Part shown: positions 24,938 through 36,700 of the stretch, piece by piece
Numbering within the stretch: position 1 is the first letter of the stretch
Layout: every line of letters begins with the position of its first letter
From: Cornus controversa
Lineage: Eukaryota > Streptophyta > Magnoliopsida > Cornales > Cornaceae
Length of the DNA stretch: 64,000 bases
Direction: 5' to 3'
Assembly (NCBI GenBank): GCA_026545225.1
Contig: CM048852.1
Coordinates: 57,853,146-57,917,145, forward strand
The notes under the pieces: model-generated
The model's database searches: none
Told to the model about the DNA's origin: nothing
Seen by the model: the letters and a program-made list of their open reading frames with translations, nothing else
Program-made: the position numbers and the translations under genes

Positions 24938-27270
24938 TTTTAAAATTAGATTTCTATTTCTTTCTCTAAGGTCTCACTTGATTTGTAAGTCCGAAAACAG
25001 TTTTCAGTTTTTTCAATTTTCAAAGAATTAAAATAAAAAATAATTTTTAATTTTTTCAATTTAAAAATTCGCTTACTTAGTAAAATTACAAAAATAAAAA
25101 CTCATAAATCTGATTGATTGTGTATTTACGGACCAGTTTCAGAAGGCATTACAAATAAAATTCAAACACAGAAATACTACTTAGTATTAAAAGACACCAT
25201 CAAAAGAGATAATATATTTTAAAATCAGAAGTACAATCACAAGTCGTAAACAACCATATCTGGATTCTGTGTCAATCTTCTTTTAATCATATTTTTGAAA
25301 TTTGCAATAATCCTACTAAAAGAAACATTGAAAGCTATGATTCATGGAAACTGTTGGATTGATGAAGAGACAATTTCCAGTCAAGAAGGTGACTGATAAA
25401 TAAATTGAAAGTCCAATGCAATTCGTCCCAAGGCAAATTTTCCCAAATCACTATCTTGTTGGAAAAAAATGTTGGGGAACCACTTTGTTACCGATGCTTA
25501 TGTTATTATATGCTCTCATTTCTTCGGAGAACTAAGTACGCAAACCCCAAATCTTAGGTTTGATCTAACAATACAATGAAACCCTCAGCCTAGTGGTATT
25601 AGGCCCTAAACATATAAAATGCTAGTATGGACACTAATTCTTGTTTCTATATTGACATTTCATTACTAATTAGCTAAAATACAGAGTTCTTATCTCATTA
25701 CCTTCCTCTTCCACCGCAGTTTGTTCATCCATCTAGTGTTAATAAGTTATGATGATTACATTGTTTCTTGTTCACATAGATAGGCCTAAAGTAAGGTAAA
25801 AAAAATACAATTCATAAATACATATTGGAAGAGACCTTTATGACAACACTACTACCCTGAACAAAGAAAAAATATCATCCAAATACTGGTCACCATTTTC
25901 CCTACAATTCATTAACAATCCCCTCAAATATCAGACCAGAAATCTTTCTAGCATTTATCATCAATAACAAACCAGATAGCCAGAATTGTAACTCCATTAA
26001 TTGGCGCAAACCCATATAATCAACTAAATTGACCCATATATAGTATACACGGAGAAATAAACGTGATAAACCAAATGACTGAATGCACTTCAAATGAAGA
26101 CGTACACAAACAAAACCCACATACACAAACAAAAATTCTCTCAACTACCGATCAGAATCGAAGATGAGAAAGTTAGGTTTGAAACTTTCGACTCTACCTC
26201 ACACTCAGAATTGGACAGAAAAATTGCGGGCAATAGCAATTGTTGTTTCCCTAGTCTCGGCTTGATTGTTCACTACAATACAATACAATTGTCAGAGATC
26301 ATAGCAAGGGAAGAGTGAATCTCAAAGAGTTTCTTCTATTTTAAGAAAAAAGCCCCAAAAATCTTGGAGAGAGGGATTGATGACTGGAAATCTTCTCAAT
26401 GAACTCAATTCTCAGTTGGAAACGAGAATGCAATCTGCAGCTGAGGCGAGAGAAATTGTGCGAGAGACCAGAATAGTCGTTTAACAGGTTGAGAGAGAGA
26501 GAGAGGGAAGGTGTGTCTAGAAAGGAGATAAAGATAGAGGTTTTAAATGAGGATAAAAGTACGTCATTTTTTAAGCGAGGCCCCAGTTCTCCGTGTTTCC
26601 TTAGTTTTGAAAACTCTTCTCAAAAACTCAGAGAACTACCAAATTGTGTTCTCTAAAAATCTGAACTTTGTTAACTCAGTTTTCTAAAAACTGTTTTTTA
26701 AAAACAGTTCCAAGTAGATATAATTAGTTGTTTTTAATTTTTTGTCACTCTGAAAACAGAACTATTTTTGGAGTGACAAACCAAGGAAGGCCTAAATCTC
26801 TAATATCTCCAAAAAAGATTTGATGTTTAATTTATTTTTCCCTCTCCACTCGCTACCTGGTCGGTCTCCATTCGAGTGTTTATTTAACGATACCTCTCTC
26901 TAGAAAAAATGAAAGGAGCTAGTAAAAAAGAATACAATTGGCTAAAAAGGAAAATGAATCTGGTGAAGAAGGTTTCACACACAGCTATGTACATAGAATG
27001 TCCTTTTGAAATTAAAGGATAAAAGAGTATTTAAACAGGAAGTAAAAAATGATCAATGCCCCCAACTAGCAGCAGAGACAATTTCATAAAAATGTCCAAT
27101 CCTCCCGGTATAACCATTTTCTGATCCTGTCCCAACCAATAACCTGTTAGATCCTGTGCATTGCATGCGTTCCATCCGCCAAGTAATTTAATCTGATGTG
27201 CTAAAGTAACTAACTACATGCTAGTCTATATCATTTTCTGATATCAAACAGATAAGCATTGGGCACATCT
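24938..27270. repeat. Duplicated intergenic flank, copy in unit 2 (split by insertion)
   Basis: Partner of 20530-21310. The left piece (24938-24969, AAATTAGATTTCTATTTC) and right piece (26793-27270) align to one continuous stretch in unit 1; the 24970-26792 insertion lies exactly between them. It adjoins the 3' end of NOT3. Confidence 0.75.
24970..26792. mobile_element. PIF/Harbinger-like non-autonomous element
   Basis: The terminal inverted repeats are imperfect: the left begins GGTCTCACTTGATTTGTAAG and the right, in reverse complement, begins GGCCTTCCTTGGTTTGTCAC, both continuing into GTTTTCAG-like sequence. It is flanked by the 3-bp duplication TAA (24967-24969 and 26793-26795). The GG-start and TAA target are PIF/Harbinger features. 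Comparison with the uninterrupted sequence at 20720 supports an insertion here. No transposase-like frame is visible inside; frames near 25902-26318 are unrecognised. Confidence 0.7.
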
Positions 27271-27317
27271 ACCATGTTGGATGGCACTGATAATATCCAA
27301 CACAAATACAAAATACG

Positions 27318-27318
<1 letters not shown>

Positions 27319-27354
<36 letters not shown>
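27319..27354. repeat. (TA)n(TG)n microsatellite
   Basis: TATATATA followed by about 14 TG units in the region 3' of NOT3. Confidence 0.9.
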
Positions 27355-27732
27355 GCTGTTTTTCCCTCTGGCAGCATGAAAAATGCAGCTAGCTATAATG
27401 GCAAAATACTCCTGGGTTTGGACTGTAGAGAGGCAAAGAGAAAGTTGACAATTAAAACAAGGAAAATTAAGCAGCTTGAGAGGAGACTAGTCCACAAGAC
27501 TGCAATGATAGGACATCCAATGGAATCAGATTTTTAGAGGACAGTACAGATACTGCCCGTAACTATTAACATGGTCATTAACCACAGAAAACACCCAGTA
27601 AATATGGACAACTTTCTAAGTTGCAAACTGCAATTCATATTATATATAACTTCAAACAAAGTTAGCATGCTACAAACCAGAAGTTGATGATGGATCGATC
27701 ATCAATGTTGCAATATTCTGTACATATTTCTA

Positions 27733-30700
27733 TTAGATGAGTTCATCTTCAAGATAGTTGTACTCGAAAGTGAATTCAGTCTTGATTCTCTGGCACCTGA
27801 GCATCAGCATCAGTATCAGTATCAGTATCAACATGTCTTCAGAATGACAAACCCAACACACACAAACACATATATGGGAAGATAATGCACATGGCTCCAT
27901 GAAATAAACTATGGAAAACAAGGGGCACTAAAAGGTCTTCTTGGTTTTTGGATAAATGTCGATCAGATATAGGTAGTGGTGGGAAAAGATACAATAATAA
28001 TAAATGAGACACAGACACACACAAACACATATATGGGAAGACAAAGGTGAAAATAAAAATGCCTTGAAATGGTGATCCAATTATAAGTCAAAATCCTTGA
28101 TAATATTAGTTCTAATAATTAGATACGCTATCTTAACTCTCCTATGCTAAGGTCGCTGAGTGTTTGATGTCTATAGAGTATTGTTCGAGCAAAGTAATTG
28201 TTGTATATTACATATTTATATACCATGGGCTGAGTATCTTGAAACTATATCTACATTGAACCTATATTCGTGGGATCAGATAGTACGATAAGATTGAGGA
28301 TCATAAGATCGTACAATTGAGTGGAAAAACACTCAAACTATATTCATAAATAAAAATACTTAAAATACATAGAGATCATGTTTAAAACACTTAAAAATTA
28401 GAAATACTATTACAACATATATGAACGTGTATTTATACATAAGTTCATGCAAGTAAAAACAATAGTGCAGCCTGGAAGGTAGAACTAATACTACGAAATT
28501 TACAAGTAAGGTTTCATATGGAAAGATCATATAGTATAATATGAGAAAAAATTCTTCTCACATCGTTGTATTAGGATAGACAAGAATAAATAGGAGAGGT
28601 CACCAACACAATTAGGTAACTCAACTCCTTGATTCTAGAAAGTAAAAATCAGAAACTGACTAAGCCATAAATCATGGAGATTTAAATACTAACTATCCTC
28701 TTCTTTATTTGGAAACTAACAAAATCTGCTAAATAAGGAAATGCAATCCGAGATTTCCTCTGATTGCATATCCGAAATTCCACACTCCCCCTCAAGCTGG
28801 GCAGTAAATGTCAATTATTCTCAGCTTGGAAAGAAGAACCTCAAAGTGATCTCGGTTGAGAGCCTTGGTGAGGATATCTGCGGCTTGGAAACTTGAAGGT
28901 GTGTATAGATCATCTTGATGACTCCCTGATCAATTGATCTTCTCTTTGATGAAGTGACGATCAATTTCAACATGTTTAGTTCTGTCATGATGAATCGGAT
29001 TCTTTGCAACACTGATAGCAGCCGGATTGTCACACAACATTTTTATTGGGCTTTCAGCCGGAGTTGTCAGTTCATCTAGGAGTCTTTTGAGCCACATTTC
29101 TTCACATATTCCGTGAGCCATAGCCCTGAATTCGGCATCGGCACTACTTCGAGCAACTACTGACTGCTTCTTACTTTTCCATGTAACGAGGTTTCCCCAC
29201 ATGTAGGAACAGTAGCCCGAGGTAGATTTTCGTTCAGTTAGGGATCCAACCTAATCTGCATCTGAGAAGATTTCCATGCTACGGTTTGTCCCTTTTCCTG
29301 GAGTCTTTTTGAGATATCTGAGATTTCTGTAAACTACTTCAAGGTGCTCATTAGTAGGGTTGTTCATAAACTGACTAACCACACTATCAGAAAAACTGAT
29401 ATCTGGTCTCGTGTGGGATAGGTAAATCAGGTTTACCTACTAGTCTTTGGTACCTCCCTTTGTCAACCTGAGTAGAGCTTCCCTTTAGGTCGAGTTTGTT
29501 GGAAGGGTCCATAGGTGTATCTAAAGGCTTACAACTGAGCATTCCTGTTTCTTTGAACAAATCAAGTGCATACTTCCGCTGAGAGACACAAATGCCTTTG
29601 CTGTAACGAGCTACTACTATGCCAAGAAAATATCTCAGTGCACCGAGATCCTTGATTTCAAATTCCTTTGCAAGAGTACTCTTTAACCGTCTTATCTCTT
29701 CTTCATGATCTCTTCTCAAGATAATATCATCCACATATACAATGAGGATAGTAAGTTTTCCTTCAGGAGATTTCTTGATGAATAAGGTGTGATATGGCTG
29801 GCCTTGAGTGTATCCATGCTTCTTGACTGTTATAGTAAATCTTTTAAACCAAGCCCTTGGTGATTGTTTAAGGCCATAAAGAGATTTCCTTAGTCTGCAA
29901 ACACGGTTGATATTACTTGAGTCCTCAAAACTAGGAGGAATCTCCATATAGACTTCATTTTCCAAGTCTCCATTAAGGAATGCATTCTTGACATCAAGTT
30001 GGTGTAGAGGCCAATCCAAATTGGCTGCCAAGGATAGAAGTACCCATTCTGTATTTAACTTAGCAACTGGGGTGAATGTTTCCAAATAATCAATCCCGTA
30101 AGTTTAAGTGAATCCCTTGGCTACAAGTCTCGCCTTGTATCGATCAACATTTCCATCTGCCTTGTACTTAACATTGAATATACACTTGCATCTCAAAGGT
30201 TGTTTGTCTTCGGGAAGTTCTGTGAGTTCCCAAGTACCATTCTTCTCAAGAGCCCGAATTTCTTCATCAACTGATTTCTTCCATTCAAGGTGCTTTAGAG
30301 CCTCTTGTATGCAACTTGGAACATTTATGCTAGACAAATTTGAGGTAAAAGCATGGTAAGAGGGAGACAGTCTCTCATATGTCACAAAGTTTGAGATCAG
30401 GTGCTGAGTGCATGACCTAACACCTTTCCTTTGAGCAATAGGAATATCAAGATCATTACCGGGATAAGAATATGTATTACCTTGAGTAGGAATGGCTGGA
30501 TTTGGAGCGAACGTTTGGTTCTGTTAAGGAAAAGTGAATTGATCTACCTCCCTTTGAGCGGTGGTCTGCTTTCTTGAATAAACAATTCATTTAAATATAC
30601 TTGATTTTTCTTCTTAGGTCAGAACCTGAGGACTTTGTAGAGTGGGTTCAGAATGAACGGACGGTTCGGGTGTTGACTCGATTAGAATAGGTACATTTGG

Positions 30701-33700
30701 AAGAGTGGTGGAGTTACTTGGAGGGGATGAACTTGAGTCGGTGGAAGGTACGGATGGGGTATCCACATCTTGCCAAAACTGATATTCTTCTGGCACTATG
30801 GAATTCTCCCCTTGAATATGAGTTTTGGAGTAGAAGGGTTGATTCTCAAAGAAGGTGACATCCATTGAGTTATAGAACTTCCGAGTAGTGGGAGAGTAAC
30901 ATTTGTAACCTTTTTGGTGAGAAGAGTATCCAAGGAATATACATTTTATGGCTTTGGGATCTAGTTTGCTTCTTTGATGTGGAGGTATGTGGACAAACAC
31001 TGAGCAACCGAAGACTTTTAGTGGCAAGGATGAGATGAGTTTAGATTGAGTATAGACTTGAGTGAGTACCTGGCACGGAGTTTGGAATTTCAAGACTCTT
31101 GAAGACATACGATTTATGAGATAAGCAGCGGTAAGGACAGCTTCCCTCCAAAAATGTTTTGGGACATGACTTGTGAACATGACAAAACAAGCAACTTCTA
31201 ACAGGTGTCGATTTTTCTTCTCAGCTATCCCATTTTGTTGTGGGGTGTTTATGCAATAACTCTGATGAACTATCCCATGACCAAGGAGGTAATCCCCAAG
31301 AATAGAATGAAAGTATTCCTTGGCATTGTCCGTTTTGAAAATCTTAACATTGGCAGGAAATTGAGTTTGGATCATTGAGTGAAATTTTTTAAAGATTGGT
31401 CTTGCCTCAGATTTTTCTTTCATAAGGAATATCCAAGTAACTCTAGAATGATCATCAACAAAAGAGATAAACCATCGGGTTCCTGTAATACTATTGACTC
31501 AAGAGAATCCCCAAATATCGCTATGTATAACTGAGACTAGTTGTGATTCCTTGTATGGTTGAATTGGATAAGTCTTTTGAGTATGTTTGGACAATTGACA
31601 AATTTTACACTGGAAAGACTTTTAGTTTTTCCTAATAAATAAAGAAGGAAACGACTTTTCAAGATACATGAAACTTGGGTGACCTAATAAAAAATGCCAC
31701 AACATAATTGCACTTTCATTATTGGAAACTGGAACAGAATTGAAATTTATAACAGACTGACTCTCTGCACAATGAGCACTTCAAGATTGTTTTCCAAGTT
31801 GATTATCACTCTCGAGGAGGTAAAGCCCTTCACTTTCCTTAGCATTGCCAATCGTCCTGAAATTCACAATGAGTGGGAAAGAATTTATCAACACAACTCA
31901 TATCTCTAATAATTTTGCTAATGGATAAGAGGTTACAGGTCAGATTAGGAACCAATAACACCAAATTTAATACAAGGGTCTTCGAGATGCTAATTAACTC
32001 AATACTAGCCACAGTGGATAGAGAACCATCTGTTATTCTCACATTGTATATTTCAGAACACGGGTTGCACTTTTGGAATAAGGAAGCATCCCCAGTCATG
32101 TGATCAGATGCTCCAGAGTCAATAATCCATGAAGTTAGATTCTCGATTTTGGCTCTAAGAGCACTTAGGAATGTACATTTTTGTGCTACTGAACCTGTGT
32201 TGATGATTGGTGTTGTCGGGCTTGACTGAAGTTGGCTGAACATCTTCTGCAGTGTCTCAATCTGTTCTTTGCTGAAGGGGCAGCTTCGGTTGTTGGTTGG
32301 TCATCTGTAGTGGTTGCAAGACCACGACCTTCTCTGTCCTGAGATGGTCTATTTGGTTTCCAGTCGGTTGGCTTTCCATGAAATTTCCAACATGTCTCTT
32401 TGGTATGTCCAAGCTTGCGACAGTGATCACACCAAGGCCTGCCTTTGCGGGTTCGATTGTCACCAGTGGAATTCATTCCACGAGTTGCAAGAGCCGAACT
32501 TTCTAGAATATTTGCAGCGCTTGGAGTGCTTTGATTTCCCATCATGATCTTCTTCCTTCTTTCTTCTCGATGCACCTTTGAGAAAGCTTCCCGGATTGAG
32601 GGCAAAGGCCTCATCCCGAACACTCTCCCCCTGACTTCATTAAGGTTTTTGTTTAGACCAAGTAAGAATTTTGAGACTCTCTCCTTCTCGACTATTTTCC
32701 TGTATTTGGCCACATCTCCAGGGCAATCCTAGTCAAGTTCTTCGAAGACATACAATTGTTGCCAAAAACGGGTAAGAGTGTTATAGTATTGTGTGACAGA
32801 GAGATCCCCTAGTCGCAAATCATGGAGGTTGCTTTTAATCTCCAGCAGTTTTGCTGTATTGTCGTTGTCGGAGTACGTCTCCTTCGCTACATCCTAGACT
32901 TCTTTTGCGGTTCCATAGAACATGAAATTCTACCCAATTTCATTGTCCATGGTATTAATCAACCACGGCATTACCATATTATTTTCAGATCTCCAGGTTC
33001 GAAATTTTGGGTCTTCCTTCCGTGGGGGTTCAGCAACGCCTACGAGGTAGTCGTCTTTTCCTTTCCCTGACACGCAAATCATCACCGATTGAGCCCATTG
33101 AAGGTAATTAGGTCCGTTCAGTTTGTGTCCAGTTATTAGAAACATGAGAATTTCATATCTGCTATAGCCACCGTGAGAAATCTGTTCAAGGCCGGAAGAG
33201 GCGTCAGAGGTGCTGCTCTTATCAGTGGCCATTCTGTATTTGACCATCATCAAAATTCTTGGAGGTTCAGAGGCTGCTCTGATACCATATGGAATAATAT
33301 AAGAGAAAATTCTTCTCACATTGTTGTATTAGGATAGACAAGAATACAAGAATAAATAGGAGAGGATACCAACACAATTAGGTAACTCAACTCCTTGATT
33401 CTAAGAAGTAAAAAACAGAAACTGACTAAGCCTTAAATCATGGAGATTTGGATACTAATTATCATCCTCTCTTTATTTGGAAACTAACAAAATCTACTAA
33501 ATAAGGAAATGCAATCCGAGATTTCCTCTGATTGCACATTCGAAATTCCACATATCAGGATTTAGATCCTTCAATTTTCATGTTATCTCATGAAATGTAT
33601 GGTTTATAATACCAAAATTATTATTTAATGAAATAAACCAAGAAAATTTTGTAACGCAATCTAATAAATATCAATTAGGAGTATATAAGCCAAAACAACC

Positions 33701-36700
33701 AAAGGGGGAGGGAGAATGGGCACAACCCCTCCAATAGCTTGTGTTTCTGACCCGAAAGGAATTGAAAATGAAAGAAGAATCTGTGCACACTATCACACTA
33801 TCTATGGAGCCCCTCTTCACAGAAAACAAGGAAAGCCCCCTATCACTTAAAGGCGGATTGCGTAAAGGTGGGGTAAATAGAGATTATTTCGCTTCCTTCC
33901 TTATCAAAGAAGGGCCCCTTAGGGAGTGGGGCTTATTTATTGAAAAAGGGGGAGTGAGAGGGAGGGGGAAGGTTCGGAAAGCCCTCACTTTATTGATGGG
34001 ACATATTTATCCCCTTTTCTTCTCACCCTCCCCGGGTTCTGGTTTAGGAAAGGGTCAACACAAATTTTATACTTCAACGATCCTATGGCACAATCCTACA
34101 ATTTTAATGATCCTATGAAGATCCTACCTCCCTGCAGTTTTTTATGCAATCCGGATCGATTTGATAAGTTTGGACTATGAGAACATGTGATACTATCATG
34201 CTACAATCCGGATGGCAATTATGATAACCATGATATCAATGAAACAGTGTAATGGTTTAGTTCCTTTAATTGTATCTCCAATAAACGGAAAGTTAAAGCT
34301 AATCAGGCTATTTTTTGTTTTTCAATGTTCTTTTTGTTCTTTGAAATAGGTTACATAAAGAAATTGTTTTTTAAGTTAACCATTTAGCACAACACATTAT
34401 TCCTAAAAAAAACCTTCTCTTTTTCTTTGCATCATAGGATAACCCACCCTCTTCTCTCAAGGAGACGATTAATTACTCCTGGATACACAGGACTACACAC
34501 CCTTTGAATCAAGTTAGTTTGAAGTAGAAGTTGAACCAGTGACCTTTATATTAGTTCTAGAGTATCTTACTAACTTCGGCTATTCAAAACTAATGAACGT
34601 CGGGTAGGGGCTTTCTGCCTTGGCTTCCGAGCCTAGTAGTGCTATTAGGCGGGTGTCTAGCCATATCAAAAAGAGAAAAGTAATTAGGACAAAAGGATGC
34701 AAGATGTCCAACACAAATCAAAACGATCCAAAATTTTGCAGAATCTCCAAATGCACATAATTTATCCTGTAACTATACCAAAGTACTTCACAAATAAATA
34801 AAAGGAACTATTCCAACAATGATGAGATCTCATTTAATTATCATGGCTCAATAAGAGATGAGGGAATAAAAAGGGAACAGTAAAAAAGGCATGTAGACCA
34901 ACATAACAAGTATGGTTCAAAGACACACACAGGAATGTTCATCAACCCTAACAAAGAATAATTCTCGAACAAATCAAAAATCAGCAAGAGCTGCGAATAT
35001 AAATAAATGTATATGTATAGAGAGAGAAAAAGAGAGTACTACCAAAAACGTCTTGTTTTTGCATCTAATATCCAAAAATTAATATACATGGCATATTTAG
35101 GAAGATGTGCCCAGGTGCAGTTTTGAGCACAACAATGTTAATTGATGAAACTATACATACTTATCAAAGTCATGGAAAGATTTTAAGCTAAAGAAACAAG
35201 GAATAAAGACCTAGGACAGGACATAATGTAACTCAGAACTAAGCAAAGGGAAGAGTAAAAGGACAAAAGAAACCCACAAGTGACCATTCGACTTGCATTC
35301 ATTCAAGCATCATGAAAATTTACGAAGACAATGCACATAGACTAGCTTCTAGATGATCAAGTGAAGAATTACTTCTACGAAGCTGTAAGATTATGAATTT
35401 CTGTCAACTTAGAGAATACATTAATAAAACAGAAATAAGCTTCATGATACAGAAAAATGGATTATTGAGAAATGTGTTAAAAAGATGATGCCAGCTGAAA
35501 TAAAGATGTTGACATTGATGATTGGACACACAATAAAAGATGGGATAAGAAAAGAAAGGTATGATGAGGACCTATGTGTAACAACTCAAGGACAAATTAC
35601 TAAATTAGTACAAGCTATGATTTTAAGACAGAATTGGATGTCAAACATGGCTATCCTTATGATGAGAGATAACGGACTCTCACGCACACACATGTTTGTG
35701 TATATAGCTTCACATATTGTTATGCTGGATTTTTCTTGATTATTTTTTGGTTTATTATTTTTAAATTTGTTGGCCCGATGATTAAAAAATTCATTGTATA
35801 TTTTTCCGATGTTAAATATGTCAATGTAGTATGTTATTTTTAAGGCAAGGTTAATGTCAAAAGAAATTCTTAGCAATGCATCTGTGTGAGTGTGTCTTCA
35901 AAGATGCCCCTTATCTTCTTCGTCTTCATCTTAGCCTTATCATTTCTTCAGGTCGACTTGTCAAAGAGAGTGCTTTGCCTTCTTTCTATCCATAGAAATA
36001 CCAAAACTATTCTAATGGAGAAGACCAGTTTGAACCTACAAAATATGCTATAAGCTTTCCACTAGGGCCATTTGAATTTTTTTCTTTAAGAGGCATGTAC
36101 TGGTGTTGCATCAAGTAGCCTATCACATACAAAGGCATATTGACACTCTTCATTCACAAGTGCAGGGCATAAGCACAGCCTCATAAATAAAAGAAATCTC
36201 ACCTGAATTTGTAATGTGCAGTTGGAAATTTGGAACCAAATGAATCAATTCATACAAAATCGAACAGATATACTGATTGAATAAAAAACTTTGAATGGAA
36301 CATAAGGTTTTTGGTAACTTAACAAAATAAAAAGGTTGAGTTTAGCAAGCATACCATCCGTTTTGAATCTCATCATTGGCAATATAGAAATCAAAGTATA
36401 CATATGTCCCCTGTTCGAATTCATCAGCTGTAACATTTGGCTCCTCGTGCCGTTGGAACCATGTGTTGTATTTCCTATGGTATCTCCATGATTGCTTCTT
36501 CAACTCTTTTGAAGCCAAATATTGCTGATATGTATTCTGCAAAATAGAGTTGACTTGGGATTTGATAACATACTAAAGGAAATTGTACCACTAAAATTAC
36601 ATTGCAAGAAAAAAGGAAGGTTAACATACAATACAAACCTGTTGAAAGTAAAATGCAAAAAATAAGGTATCAGTGCTATAATTATCAGATCCAATTCGTT

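Larger units (their letters stand above)
23626..27732. other. Intergenic region between GH17 copy B and the NOT3 3' end
   Basis: 23626-24440 is the upstream region of copy B, with a GA repeat at 24021-24039 and similarity to the copy A upstream region around 24340-24420. 24440-24937 is AT-rich with nothing recognised. 24938-27270 is the duplicated flank interrupted by a Harbinger-like element. 27271-27732 includes a TG microsatellite and the probable NOT3 3' UTR. No gene is supported. Confidence 0.6.
28517..33552 (-). mobile_element. Ty1/copia LTR retrotransposon inside NOT3 intron 15, degenerate
   Basis: Element of about 5.0 kb on the same strand as NOT3. LTRs of about 265 bp lie at 28519-28784 (3') and 33290-33552 (5'). 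Order on the minus strand is gag, protease, integrase, RT, RNase H, which is diagnostic of Ty1/copia. The Met-type primer site and polypurine tract are both present. In-frame stops and shifts separate the domains, so it is not autonomous. The ends are slightly uncertain: with TATGGAA as the plus-strand start, the flanks TTTCA and TATCA match at four of five bases; TGGAA as start gives no match. Confidence 0.9.

Noticed and set aside
28517..33552. Treating the copia polyprotein pieces as host genes
   Set aside because: Gag, PR, INT, RT and RH occur in order between matching LTRs with a primer site, so they are one degenerate retrotransposon.
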